DNA from: Desulfomonile sp963700305
GTDB lineage: Bacteria; Desulfobacterota; Desulfomonilia; Desulfomonilales; Desulfomonilaceae
DNA: 64,000 bases
Direction of reading: 5' to 3'
Assembly: GCA_963700305.1 (NCBI GenBank)
Contig: CAVOXB010000011.1
Location: 754,211-818,210 of the forward strand
Part shown: positions 1 through 10,003 of the stretch, one piece after another
How the letters are laid out: each line of letters opens with the position of its first letter
Position numbering within the stretch: the first letter of the stretch is position 1
The notes under the pieces: generated by a model
The model's database searches: none
The model's input: the letters and a program-made list of their open reading frames with translations, nothing else
What the model was told of the DNA's origin: nothing
Made by a program: the position numbers and the translations under genes

Positions 1-1429
1 ACAAGCCACTGTCGAATCCCAGAGCGCGGCAGCGCAGCCTTCCCGTGCGACTTTCGATATGTCAGCGGCCTTCATGACTGGGGCTCCGCCGCTGGAAAAG
101 GTCAGCAATTGCTGAGTCAATCCCTGCGCCCTCAGGCACGACTTTTCCGCCAGAGATAACCTTTCGTGGATCTTGTCGCCGGGAAAGGCGCAAACCTTTG
201 CCAGAGAAATGTTTCCCAGAATTGTGGTCAGAATATTATTGAAATCGTGAGCGATCCCTCCTGCAAGTAGGCCTACGGACTGAAGTTTGTCCAGCTTTAT
301 GAGTTTCTTCTTCCACTTTCCGTTTCTCAGTGATGTCGTTCATGAAATTCAAGGTAGCGGGGCTGCCTTCCCAATTGATAACAACCGCACTTAGCTCGAT
401 CCACTTTACAGTCCCGTCTTCATGAATGACCCGAAAGCAAGAGGAACATGGAACCGGCTCTCCTCGCAGCCTTTTTCGGTAACGCTGCGCAACAGTTTCT
501 CGGTCGTCCGGATGAATGAAATCCAGGAAAGGCCTCAATTTGAGCACTTCATCAGGATATCCAACAAGTTCTTTCACTCTGCCGTTCGTGAAAGTAGTGA
601 CTCCATCTTGGGCCACAGCAATTGCTTCGTTAGCATTCTCCACCACCAGACGATATTTTTCCTGGGATTCGAGAAGGGCTTCCTCAGCCCGTTTTCGTTC
701 TGAAATGTCTCTAATGACTTCGCATACTTTTTTCTTACCCTTGGAGTCCACAAACACTACACTGGAGACCTCCGCCGGAAACGGAACATCATTTTCTCGC
801 TTATAATAAAGCTCTCCCATGAATCGGCCGCTTCTGTCTCTCTCCTCTAGGGCCGCAATCGCTCTGGGATCCGTCATATCGATAAAGCTGTCAGTGCCGA
901 TTTGGCAAAGCTCCTCTTTCGTTGTGCCGAGAATTCTGACAGCAGCAGAATTGGCTTCCAAGATTTTCCCATTAGTTTCGGTCAAGACCATCGCATCAAA
1001 ACTGTTTTCGAACACCGCTCGGAATTTTTCTTCGTTTTCTCTCAACTGCTTTTCCATTTTGTGCTTGTAAAGGGCCATCTCTACCGTGCCTTCCAGTTCC
1101 TCTGGAGTCACCGGTTTTGACAAATAGGCGAAGGGCTCTGTTATTTTGGCCCGTTCAAATAGGTCTTTCTTGGAATGAGCGGTGAGATATACGATTCCGG
1201 CTTCCACTTGGGATTTGATGCAGCCGGCAGCCTCGATTCCGTCCATTTGACCCTCGAGGACTATATCCATGAGAACCAAATCAGGGCAGGTCTCATCGGC
1301 TTTTCGGATGGCTTCCTCTCCCGAGGAGACTATGGAAACCACTTCATGTCCCAAGCTTTTCAAGAGTTGGGCGATATCGTCTGCGAGTATGAGTTCGTCT
1401 TCAACAATCAGTATCCTTGACGCTGTCAT
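1..1429 (-). CDS. REC-PAS-PAS sensor histidine kinase, cut by window edge, one frameshift
   Basis: Hybrid signalling protein entering from the right and running off the left edge. Starting at ATG 1429 (MTASRILIVEDE), it has a receiver domain (residues ~5-120, phospho-acceptor Asp ~55 in LVLMDI, Lys in YLSKP), then two PAS domains (~135-245 and ~255-375, each ending in a DISERK/DITEKR-type motif). The frame then breaks near 304-306: removing one base from an AAA run (minus strand) gives EEELIKLDKLQSVG followed by GGIAHDFNNI, the phospho-acceptor His box of a histidine kinase. The ATPase domain lies beyond position 1. The gene overlaps the end of the upstream REC-kinase gene by 29 bases, so the two are probably co-transcribed. 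Soluble, no membrane segment seen. The break is probably a sequencing error. Confidence 0.85.
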
Positions 1430-2465
1430 AGGGTCCCCCCACCCGATGTTTACCCTTACTATTCTCGAATTCCAAACAGAATTTCGCTCCCTGGTCAGAA
1501 GTAACTTCAATTTTTCCCGCAATCTGCTGCGCAAAAGTCTTCACAAGATTCAAACCGAAAGAATCAGGGCTGGAAATATTCACCCCTTTAGGCATACCAA
1601 TACCGCTGTCGGTTACAATCAGTTCGAATGAATTTTCAGGCTTAGCCTGAAGTGTAATAGTTATCTCGCCTCCACAATCATGCGGGAACGCATGTTTGAA
1701 GCAGTTTGAGAGCAGCTCTGTTAATATGATCCCCACAGGTACCACTGTCTCGAGCCCGAGGTAAACCTCTTCAAGATTCCTCACAACACGTACGGCTTTG
1801 CCGAGTGTTTTGAATGATACAAGAAGATGATCCACGAGATTGTCAATGTACTCATTCATTTTCAACTCGGCCAAATTCTCGGTCTGATAGAGTTTTTCGT
1901 GGGCTAACGCCATGGACTTTATCCGGTTCTGGGTGTCTTTGAACATCTGGCGGTGAAATTCGTCAGTGGTATATCTGGACTGCAAGCTTAGAAGGCTGCT
2001 GACTATGGCCAAATTGTTTTTGACGCGATGGTGGATTTCTCGAAGCAAAATCTCTTTTTCTCGCAGAGATGATTTGATCCTGTCCTGCGCGGTTTTCATC
2101 TTGAGCAAAGAAGCCACACGAACCTGGAGTTCCAGCATGTCAATTGGCTTGCTGATGAAATCATTGGCTCCGGATTCAACTGCCCGGAGTCTATCTTGTT
2201 TGCTGTCGAGGATGGTAACCATAATAATAGGAACATCGCCGAATTCAGGATGATCCCTCATTCGATGCGCTATTTCAAACCCGTCGATCATCGGCATCAT
2301 GACGTCCAGCAGCACCAAATCAACATCTTGATTGAGTTTTTCCAGGGCCTCTAGTCCGCTATATGCGACTCTCGCTTCGTAACCGAGCGATTCCAGCATG
2401 TTCTTAAGAAGCTCGACGTTTTGGCGGTCATCGTCGATCACGAGAATACTTTTTAGAGAGAACAT
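1401..2465 (-). CDS. response regulator fused to HisKA_2-type histidine kinase
   Basis: Protein of ~354 residues: an N-terminal receiver domain (residues ~5-120, Asp54 in LLDVMMP, Lys in ISKP), then a HisKA_2 dimerisation/phospho-acceptor region with the LREIHHRVKNNL signature (His ~145) and a C-terminal HATPase domain (N box TELLSNCFKH, G box SGIGMP). This is the family typical of kinases that sit downstream of another receiver. The start at ATG 2465 is chosen over an upstream in-frame codon at 2522 because GAGGG lies about 7 bases before it and the receiver begins directly after. The upstream hybrid kinase ends 31 bases earlier and the downstream kinase overlaps it, so the three look like one phosphorelay operon. 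No membrane segment. Confidence 0.88.
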   Translation of the reverse strand: MFSLKSILVIDDDRQNVELLKNMLESLGYEARVAYSGLEALEKLNQDVDLVLLDVMMPMIDGFEIAHRMRDHPEFGDVPIIMVTILDSKQDRLRAVESGANDFISKPIDMLELQVRVASLLKMKTAQDRIKSSLREKEILLREIHHRVKNNLAIVSSLLSLQSRYTTDEFHRQMFKDTQNRIKSMALAHEKLYQTENLAELKMNEYIDNLVDHLLVSFKTLGKAVRVVRNLEEVYLGLETVVPVGIILTELLSNCFKHAFPHDCGGEITITLQAKPENSFELIVTDSGIGMPKGVNISSPDSFGLNLVKTFAQQIAGKIEVTSDQGAKFCLEFENSKGKHRVGGPYDSVKDTDC

Positions 2466-2496
2466 ATGGATCCCTCGCAATGAAATATTCCGATTG

Positions 2497-4212
2497 TCAT
2501 CCGTTTGCAACGTGTCTGTCAACCAAGGTTTTCACTACATTACAGAATTCCGCCTTATCTAGAGGTTTAGATAGATACCAGTCGCACCCCGCTTCCAAGG
2601 TCTTCGGTTCGTCGCCTCTCATAGCGTGGGCGGTGACAGCGACAACAGGAATATGACTCGTACTAGGGTTCCGTTTGAGAATGCGGGTCGCTGTAAGTCC
2701 ATCCATTCCAGGAAGCGATATGTCCATCAAGATGAGATCAGGCCTCTCTTCCTGGGCCAAGCGTATTCCTTTCTCGGCGTTCGAGGCCTGCAACACGGTA
2801 TAGGATTGTTCCTTGAGCAGGCCGGTGGTAAGCCTCATATTGGCTTCATTGTCCTCTATCACTAGAATTCTGGCTGGAAGACCGGCTTCGTCTTTCTGTG
2901 CAGGACTCGAAGTCCTTGATTCCTCCGAATGTAGGGCTTTTTCGTCGCTCTGTTCTGCCACGAGAAGAGGGATGACAAACTTGAACGTGCTGCCTTTTCC
3001 TTCGCCCTCGCTTTCAACCCAGATACGGCCATTATGAAGCCTGACAAGATCTCTCGTTAACGCCAGCCCCAGTCCCGTCCCCCGCTGTTGCCGGGCCAGT
3101 GAGGAGTCCACCTGCTCGAATGGTTCAAAAACTCGCTCCTGGTCTTCGCGTTTAATTCCAATGCCCGTATCTGATACACTTATGGCAAGATTGTCCTCTT
3201 GTCTGCTTGCCTTGACTAATATGCTGCCGCCGTCTTGCGTGAACTTCGCGGCATTCGAAAGGAGGTTTACCACTATCTGTCTAAGTTTGACCTCATCTAC
3301 CATGATGCTCAAGCTTTCGAGGCCGTCCCTGATATCGAGATTAAGTTCCATCCTGTGTTTCATCGCCTTTTGCTTTATCATTGTGACGGCGTATTTCAGC
3401 AATTGTCCCAAGTTTACCTTTGAGAAATGAAGATCCATCTTACCCGACTCGACTTTCGCAAGATCCAGTATGTCATTTATCAATTGGAGCAGATGATGGC
3501 CGCCAATAAAAATCTCACTCACATACTGAAGTTGCTTGTCATTGAGTTTTCCGCCCCATTGATCCGTGAGCAATTGAGAGAAGCCGATGATTGCATTCAG
3601 CGGAGTCCGGAGCTCGTGACTCATGTTAGCCAGGAACTCGCTTTTTGCGCGATTGGCTGCTTCCGCATCTATCTTAGCCGTGTATAGGGCTTGTTGGGCA
3701 CGCTGCCGAACTTCTATTTCTCGGTTTAGTTCTTCATTGGAGCTTTGCAGTTCGGAGGTTCGTTCTGCGACCAGCTGCTCCATACGTTCGTACAGTTGAG
3801 CGTTTTCCAGAGAAATGGCAGCCTGAGAACACAGGACTCTCAATATTTCAAGACGCTCCGGTGTGAATGTGTGAGTCGCCAAATTGTTTTCCAAATAGAG
3901 CATTCCCGTGATTTTTCCCTGATGAATCAGAGGGGTGCACAGTATGGACTTGGGCTTGTTCGAGACCACGTATGGGTCTGCGGTAAAGGCTCCTTCCCGG
4001 ACAGCGTCATTCAGGACTAGACTTTCCATCGTGCGGCTAACATAATTAATAATGGCGTGAGAAAGCTCGGAACAGTCTTCGACCGGGACTGATTTCAAGA
4101 CCGGACTGACGTCGTGGTCCACCCGGGCCTCTGCTCTCATCATGAGCATGTTCTTGGACTGCAGAATGAGAAACCCTTTTTGAGCGCCTGCGGCTTCTAT
4201 AACAATATTCAT
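2497..4212 (-). CDS. GAF-histidine kinase-receiver half of a split multidomain kinase
   Basis: C-terminal half of the large kinase whose N-terminal half is at 4232-8230. In order: GAF domain (residues ~1-145), a coiled-coil linker (ENAQLYERMEQLVAERTSEL), HisKA (His in NMSHELRTPLNAI), HATPase (NLLSNAAKF, DTGIGI, GTGLGLAL) and a receiver (LVIEDNEANMRL, Asp in LILMDISLPGMDG, Lys in LSKPLD). The frame is open upstream of ATG 4212 as VLEKLIDKLM, which joins the other half perfectly if one G is removed at 4239-4240. The piece is therefore probably not an independent gene. Soluble. The terminal receiver suggests relay to the REC-HisKA_2 protein just downstream (inference). Confidence 0.88.
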   Translation of the reverse strand: MNIVIEAAGAQKGFLILQSKNMLMMRAEARVDHDVSPVLKSVPVEDCSELSHAIINYVSRTMESLVLNDAVREGAFTADPYVVSNKPKSILCTPLIHQGKITGMLYLENNLATHTFTPERLEILRVLCSQAAISLENAQLYERMEQLVAERTSELQSSNEELNREIEVRQRAQQALYTAKIDAEAANRAKSEFLANMSHELRTPLNAIIGFSQLLTDQWGGKLNDKQLQYVSEIFIGGHHLLQLINDILDLAKVESGKMDLHFSKVNLGQLLKYAVTMIKQKAMKHRMELNLDIRDGLESLSIMVDEVKLRQIVVNLLSNAAKFTQDGGSILVKASRQEDNLAISVSDTGIGIKREDQERVFEPFEQVDSSLARQQRGTGLGLALTRDLVRLHNGRIWVESEGEGKGSTFKFVIPLLVAEQSDEKALHSEESRTSSPAQKDEAGLPARILVIEDNEANMRLTTGLLKEQSYTVLQASNAEKGIRLAQEERPDLILMDISLPGMDGLTATRILKRNPSTSHIPVVAVTAHAMRGDEPKTLEAGCDWYLSKPLDKAEFCNVVKTLVDRHVANG

Positions 4213-4231
4213 TAACTTGTCTATGAGTTTT

Positions 4232-7200
4232 TCAAGTACCGATCTCTCCGGATATAGCCTGTGAAGCCTTTGTCACTGAAGCCAAATCCAAATTCAGGTC
4301 GAAATCCGTAGAGGGCGAGGACGCGATTCGATCTGTGTGAGAATGAGTTCCTGTGTCAGAGTAACCCATGAGCAAAAGGCGGTATTTTTCATCCAGAATT
4401 TTGACCTTTGCTAGCGCTCCCCATTTTTCATAGCAATAACGAGCGTCCAACAAAAAGGATCGCCCTTTATCGATTTCACCTCGTGACAGATGAAATTTTG
4501 CCGCCAGTTCGTTAGCCAGAGCTTCCTCATTGACATATTCGTTTTCTCTAGCCAGCTTTATAGCTTGTTGATAGCACTTTTCAGCCTTGTCGTATTGACC
4601 CACAACTTTGAAACGCTCGGCTTCCACGAGCATGAACTTGTGCATATGGTTCATTGGGCCGTGATGGGCCCATTTCTTCATTTTTCTTTGATTGCTCCGC
4701 GCTTTGCCGAGCACGGCCTTCTCGCTCACGCCTGTATTCGGCTCACAAGCTGCCAATCTAGCTAGAGAATCATAGAAATAGAAAACTGGAACTGCGGGCG
4801 TGCCTGGGACTCCATCCAGGTGTTCGGCGGCCTTGGCGGCATTCTCTGTAGCCAAGTCGTACTTCTCGAAGAGATAGCAAAGAACAAGCTTATTCAAATA
4901 AATGACACAGATAGCGCTTCTATCATTTGCGGCCTGATGAATCGGTAGCATCTTACGCTCGTCAAATGCCTCGCCGATCAGTCTGCATGGGTCATTTGAT
5001 TGCCCCATTAAATTGAGGACAGCCTGTCGAAATATCACAAGAAGGCGGAGCGCTGATTCGTGTTTGATCTTGCGAATCTCATCACAATAATAGGCCATTT
5101 CTTTTGCGACTTCCGGCAATTCTTTTCCCACGCGGAACAGGCCGGAGCAATACATGTAAGCGCAATGGGCCGCTTCTTCAAAACCGCCGCATTCCAGGCC
5201 GATCCTGTAGGCTTCAATCAGGGGCTTAAGCTGTTTTGCGTAGTGTTCCTTCCAGGGTTTAACAAAGAAATGGACCACCTCCACAGTGTTCACTCTGGCC
5301 CCACTGGTAGTGAAACGCTCAAGTAGATTCATGGCCAAGCCGCCGAAACGGTAGCCGTTGTCAATATCTCCAACTATACCGCAGAGAAGCATTCCATAGG
5401 TGCCATATGCCATCGCAGACTCGGGGGCGTTCCCGTATTTCGCGGATAAGTTGACCGATTGCGAAATGAGAATAGGGCACAACATGGGTTGAGCTGCGTA
5501 CGCTGCCTTTCCCATACTGGACATTATCCGGACTGCGGCAAGACTTTTCAGATCCGTCATTTGCGGAAGCTCCGCAATTGATTCGATTTTCTTCCCGAAC
5601 AAGATCCACTTTGTCTTCAGCAGAGCGAGGGCCACATTCAATTTGGAAGGGTTTTCAGGGATATTCACGCCGAGCATTCGTAACACACTGAGAGCAGTCT
5701 TCACTGCATCCAACATGTTGTAATTGGCTATGGCAGCCTGAATTCTGATTTCGTATACCTTTGTTTTGTCGATGATATCTCTAGCCTTATCCAGGACCTC
5801 GGAGGACAACCGTTCCATGGCTTCAAAATCACCTGTCAAATATGCGGCCTCTGTAGCGAGAACATGCAGTTGGAGCGCCAGGTCATACCAACTTGCCCAG
5901 GCATGTTCACCCAAGGCAATCAGGCCTGCCTTGAAATACTTGAAAGCGGCTTCGTAGGCTGCAGATCCTTTTGCTTTTTTCCCCGCCCTTAGATTGAGTT
6001 CAGCCAATTGATGTCGCTCATGCCGCCGGTGGATAAGGTCAAGGCCGAAATTCAACTGATTGACTATATCGAATACTCTTTCTTCCAACTTATCATCGGG
6101 AATTTTGTTCAGAAGTGAACTTCCCACCCTCAGGTGGACAGCTGCTTTTTCAGAGTCCTTTATCATGGAGTAAGCGGCCTGCTGGACCCTATCATGGCAA
6201 AATCTCAATTGTGCGGTAGACTTTTCTGCGTCCGGCACGACATGTCCCGATGCGACATTCAGAGGCAGCGCCAAACCCTCGGCTACCGCCGGCATGAGAC
6301 TCCGGAGTACCTCACTCTGACTCTTTTCCTGAACAATGGCCAGGGCGTCGAGCTCGAAGGTATTCCCCATACACGCGGCCAGCTTGAGCGCATCTTGGAC
6401 TTCATCGCCTAACCTCTTGATCTTTTCGGCCATGAGTTCCACGACATTGTCGGTGATTCCTCGCTCCTGAATTTGATCCAGGTCCCACTCCCATACCCCT
6501 TTCTGTGGGAGAAACCGCAACAGTTTTTCCAGGTAGAGAGATTTTAGGAATTCGTTTACATGAAACGGATTTCCACCAGTTTTGTTAAATACAAGCAGCG
6601 CTAATGAAGTCACGGCATCTTCGTCCACACGCAACGTGTCTGCGCAAAGCTTGGCCACATATTCGAGGTCAAGCGAATCCAGACGAATGTTGTCAATGCT
6701 ATGGCCTTCGTTTAACAGCTTCTGGATGGTAAGGTTCAGTGGATGCGACGGGCCTATTCTCTTGTATCTGTAGGCACCGATCAGCAGGAGGTATTTTGTT
6801 TCCTCGTCGCCGATTATCAACTCCAACAAATTCAGGGAAGCGGAGTCCGCCCATTGAAGATCATCAAGAAATATTGCCAGAGGATGCCCGGGTTTACAAA
6901 ACACCCGAAGGAATTTTTGAAACAGAAGATTGAATCGGTTTCTATATTCCTGCGGCTCAACATTCGGAAGCTGCGGCTGAGGTCCAATAATGAGTTCAAG
7001 CTCTGGAACAACGTCAATGACAATACGGCCGCTATTCCCCAGAGCATCAAGCAACTCTTTCCGCCATTGTGCGAGGGAATTTTCTGTTTCTGTTAAGATC
7101 TGGCGGACCATTCCACGGAAAGCCGCTGCCACTGCTTCGTAAGGAATATCATGATGAAATTGCTCAAATTTTCCGGATATAAATCGCAAAGGCTGATGAG

Positions 7201-8230
7201 GATCGGGTTTACAGACTTCGTTTGCCAGAGCTGTTTTGCCTATCCCAGCGCTTCCGGAGATTAAAACTACCTCCTTGGAACCTTTGCTGATCTTTTCGAG
7301 CGCCTTTCCAAGCGCTGCTGTTTCCCGATCCCGGCCGTAGAGTTTTTCGGGGACCTGAAATTTCTCGGGCCTGTCCTGTAACGCAAGAGGGAAATTTTCG
7401 ATCGTCCCGTGAGTTTCGAGCTGCCTCAGGCATTCCTGCAAATCCGATTTCAATCCCCACGCGCTTTGATAGCGACCGTCAGGAGTCTTGGAAAGCAATT
7501 TCATGACCAAGTCCGAAAGAGCGTGCGGAATTGAAGACTTCAGCTCGGACGGGCGCGCAGGCACGCGCGCTATATGCGAATGGATCAATTCCAACGAATC
7601 GGATCCATCAAAAGGAGGCCTCCCGCAGAGAAGTTCGTAAAGAGTCGCACCGAAAGAATAGTAATCAGTCCGATAATCCACCCAGCGGTTTGTTCTCCCT
7701 GTTTGTTCAGGCGAGGTGTACTGCAATGTACCTTCGAAGCGAGTCTCCTCAAGAGTGGCGTGTTCGCGAGAGAAGATGCCTGCAAGATCAAAATCGATGA
7801 TTTTGAGTTTTCCGCTTTCCCGATGGAGGACTATGTTGCTCGGATTGATGTCTTTATGAATGATATTCGCAGAGTGGAGTTCGCCGACAATATCCACTAA
7901 GCGCACAGAAAGCCGAACCACGTCGGTCGCTGTCAAAGATTCATTCCTAATGAACCTATCGAGAGAGTAACCGCCGAAGTCTTCCAGCACCAACATCGGG
8001 CCGTTTCCGTGATCTTCAAGCCCGAATGCCTTTATTATGCCGTCAGAATTCAGACTTTGGAGAATCGCGTATTCGCGTTTTCGTGCTGCGATCTCTTCTA
8101 AAAGTGGTCGTTCTTTGGATAATGACTTGAGGATAACCGGTCCAAGGCCTTCCCTGACGGCTCGGTACACAATTGATCTGGGGCCTTCATAGATCGTCTC
8201 GACGACTTGATAGCCTGGAATTTGACGCAT
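4232..8230 (-). CDS. Ser/Thr protein kinase-AAA ATPase-TPR half of a trifunctional sensor kinase
   Basis: N-terminal half of a ~1,900-residue kinase. Residues ~5-270 form a Hanks-type Ser/Thr kinase: Lys in VILKSL, catalytic HKDINPSN, DFD in place of the usual DFG, and TSPEQ in place of APE. Next is a predicted ATPase of the AAA_16/STAND kind, with Walker A GSAGIGKT and Walker B LAIFLDDLQWAD, and then a long helical TPR-like region to the end. Known relatives continue directly into GAF and histidine kinase domains. Here the frame ends in SGEIGT-stop because of one extra G at 4239-4240. Start: ATG 8230, preceded by GGGA and beginning MRQIPGYQ just before the kinase fold; an in-frame extension to 8416 is unlikely. 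Probably cytoplasmic. Confidence 0.9.
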   Translation of the reverse strand: MRQIPGYQVVETIYEGPRSIVYRAVREGLGPVILKSLSKERPLLEEIAARKREYAILQSLNSDGIIKAFGLEDHGNGPMLVLEDFGGYSLDRFIRNESLTATDVVRLSVRLVDIVGELHSANIIHKDINPSNIVLHRESGKLKIIDFDLAGIFSREHATLEETRFEGTLQYTSPEQTGRTNRWVDYRTDYYSFGATLYELLCGRPPFDGSDSLELIHSHIARVPARPSELKSSIPHALSDLVMKLLSKTPDGRYQSAWGLKSDLQECLRQLETHGTIENFPLALQDRPEKFQVPEKLYGRDRETAALGKALEKISKGSKEVVLISGSAGIGKTALANEVCKPDPHQPLRFISGKFEQFHHDIPYEAVAAAFRGMVRQILTETENSLAQWRKELLDALGNSGRIVIDVVPELELIIGPQPQLPNVEPQEYRNRFNLLFQKFLRVFCKPGHPLAIFLDDLQWADSASLNLLELIIGDEETKYLLLIGAYRYKRIGPSHPLNLTIQKLLNEGHSIDNIRLDSLDLEYVAKLCADTLRVDEDAVTSLALLVFNKTGGNPFHVNEFLKSLYLEKLLRFLPQKGVWEWDLDQIQERGITDNVVELMAEKIKRLGDEVQDALKLAACMGNTFELDALAIVQEKSQSEVLRSLMPAVAEGLALPLNVASGHVVPDAEKSTAQLRFCHDRVQQAAYSMIKDSEKAAVHLRVGSSLLNKIPDDKLEERVFDIVNQLNFGLDLIHRRHERHQLAELNLRAGKKAKGSAAYEAAFKYFKAGLIALGEHAWASWYDLALQLHVLATEAAYLTGDFEAMERLSSEVLDKARDIIDKTKVYEIRIQAAIANYNMLDAVKTALSVLRMLGVNIPENPSKLNVALALLKTKWILFGKKIESIAELPQMTDLKSLAAVRIMSSMGKAAYAAQPMLCPILISQSVNLSAKYGNAPESAMAYGTYGMLLCGIVGDIDNGYRFGGLAMNLLERFTTSGARVNTVEVVHFFVKPWKEHYAKQLKPLIEAYRIGLECGGFEEAAHCAYMYCSGLFRVGKELPEVAKEMAYYCDEIRKIKHESALRLLVIFRQAVLNLMGQSNDPCRLIGEAFDERKMLPIHQAANDRSAICVIYLNKLVLCYLFEKYDLATENAAKAAEHLDGVPGTPAVPVFYFYDSLARLAACEPNTGVSEKAVLGKARSNQRKMKKWAHHGPMNHMHKFMLVEAERFKVVGQYDKAEKCYQQAIKLARENEYVNEEALANELAAKFHLSRGEIDKGRSFLLDARYCYEKWGALAKVKILDEKYRLLLMGYSDTGTHSHTDRIASSPSTDFDLNLDLASVTKASQAISGEIGT

Positions 8231-8484
8231 ATTCGTTTCCCTGCACCACGAAATACTTCGAGAATGGTTCACGGGAATGCGATTGAATTGCCTGCTGAAA
8301 CCGGCGCTCCCACCTAACCCCCTGACACAGGTCTGAACAGGTGACGGTCCTACCGTTCCCCCCCGATTCATTCGCTGTATGGGTGGTGTTCTGAGTAACT
8401 GAATCAACTTTACCACACTTCAGGCACAGTAGTCATCTCGATATGTTCAGAAATTCCGATCAACCGGAACGCGGACAGTCAGGG

Positions 8485-9825
8485 TCAGGATGGAAAGCAC
8501 CGGGCAAATGCCTTCATCAGCCGGGGAGATCCCTTGATGCGGACTTTCCCAGTCAATACGGCTGAGAGCATGCTCTTCTCTTTTGCGAGGAATTTTAGCC
8601 ATGCACGAGTGTCAGCTATGAGGTGCAGGTCCGCTTCTCCAGTATGATCGTTGTGCACCTGCAGCGTCTTGTTGCGGATAATAACAGTCCCTTTGCAAGA
8701 CTCCTCCCCTGTGAACGTGAAGTGGAAAATAGCATCCAGGCCTTCGGCTCGATTCCTTTGAAAAACCAGAGGGAGACTCCGGAAAAATCCTTGCACGGAA
8801 TTCGGCCGAAGCCCATTGGAAACACGTTTGACTGTCTTATTCTGGAAATGAGCCGCAACGTGTGCCTCCGCGTCTGAGCCAGGAACTGCATAGATCACCT
8901 CGCTCCTGTCCCTGAACGGCTTCAGCATCCGGGCTGTAAATGCCTTGCGGTCATCGAGGAATTCGCCTATGGCTTCTTCGCCTGCGGGACAAACCGCAAT
9001 GCAGCGGTCGCACTTGGTTTGAGCCCCTATGGAAAGATTCTGCCACATGGATACTGTCTCCGAATCGCTGACCTTTAGACGATACTGCTTTCGTGAACAG
9101 GTTGAAGCAACAGTTTCGACCCAGTCTGAAAATCCGCTCAGTCTTTCCCTGTAATTGTGCGTAAAGCAGGAAAAAAAATCGAAGTGACCATCGGATGCAA
9201 TAGCGCCCGTTGGACATACGGAAGCGCAAAGCTTGCATTGGATGCAGGGATTGAAGTCAATGGGTTTGTCGTAACGGGATACTTCCGTGTCGACGAGCAT
9301 TGTTCCAAGTATCGTAAAACTCCCGAACCTGGGATGAAGCACGAGCCGGTTTAAGCCCATGCGCCCCAAACCAGCTTCTTCCGCAATGATCTTGTCGCTG
9401 GTGAGCCACATCTTTCCAGGCCAGCGTTCGGTTTCATACGGAAATCCAGCCGGAACGTTCAGGGCCCCGACCCCTTGCTTGCTCAGAGCCATAGAAATGT
9501 CTCTTGCCACACTGTTGGCATGGCTCCAAGCCTGACGGAATTCCAGGTTAGCCACGGAATGTGCAGCTGTTCGGACATTTTCACGGTGCAGCCGAAACGC
9601 CAGACCGACAATGGTCTTGGTTCCTGGAAAGGCAATGTCTATGTCTAACAGCTGGTCAGCTATGCCGGGCCTTTGAATCTCCACGAAACCCGCGTCGTCG
9701 GCACCGGTCTTGAGACACAATTCTTTCAAGTTGTCAGCGTCCAAAACGTCGGGTTGGGTTTTAGTCTCAGCGGCCGAGACCCGACTTCGGTACAATTTCA
9801 CGGTAGGATGGTCTTCCAGGCTCAT
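8485..9825 (-). CDS. 4Fe-4S ferredoxin-type protein with C-terminal SCP2 sterol-carrier domain
   Basis: Protein of 446 residues. The first ~190 residues resemble the N-terminal part of epoxyqueuosine reductase/reductive-dehalogenase-like iron-sulfur proteins (AGLGRMGLNRLVLHPRFGSF). A ferredoxin pair follows: Cys194, 197, 200 and 204 (CIQCKLCASVCP), then Cys272, 275 and 279 (CDRCIAVCP), with Cys220 or Cys243 as a possible extra ligand. The last ~85 residues look like an SCP2 lipid-binding domain (DAIFHFTFTGEE through VRIKGSPRLMKAF). No Tat signal or membrane segment, so cytoplasmic. The start is fixed by GGAGGAGGCACC before ATG 9825. The substrate is unknown; the SCP2 domain suggests a hydrophobic or CoA-linked compound (inference). 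Confidence 0.85.
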   Translation of the reverse strand: MSLEDHPTVKLYRSRVSAAETKTQPDVLDADNLKELCLKTGADDAGFVEIQRPGIADQLLDIDIAFPGTKTIVGLAFRLHRENVRTAAHSVANLEFRQAWSHANSVARDISMALSKQGVGALNVPAGFPYETERWPGKMWLTSDKIIAEEAGLGRMGLNRLVLHPRFGSFTILGTMLVDTEVSRYDKPIDFNPCIQCKLCASVCPTGAIASDGHFDFFSCFTHNYRERLSGFSDWVETVASTCSRKQYRLKVSDSETVSMWQNLSIGAQTKCDRCIAVCPAGEEAIGEFLDDRKAFTARMLKPFRDRSEVIYAVPGSDAEAHVAAHFQNKTVKRVSNGLRPNSVQGFFRSLPLVFQRNRAEGLDAIFHFTFTGEESCKGTVIIRNKTLQVHNDHTGEADLHLIADTRAWLKFLAKEKSMLSAVLTGKVRIKGSPRLMKAFARCFPS

Positions 9826-9932
9826 GGTGCCTCCTCCGGAGAAACCCTGCTCTCCATGTCCAAATTTGTTGACGGCTGTTCAGGGCATGATCGGATAACG
9901 CCATCGTGACTTTCAATCACATGGAATTGTCA

Positions 9933-9968
9933 CTCTCCCCGCACCCTCTATCTGAAGAGAGGGGAGAG
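9933..9968 (-). terminator. inverted repeat downstream of the CMD-family gene
   Basis: CTCTCCCC at 9933-9940 pairs with GGGGAGAG at 9961-9968, about 35 bases past the stop of the minus-strand gene at 10004. No T-run follows on the minus strand, so it is only a possible terminator or a small repeat. Confidence 0.35.
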
Positions 9969-10003
9969 CGATCAATTCTATGACGCCTTAGCCTTGTTCA
10001 TTA

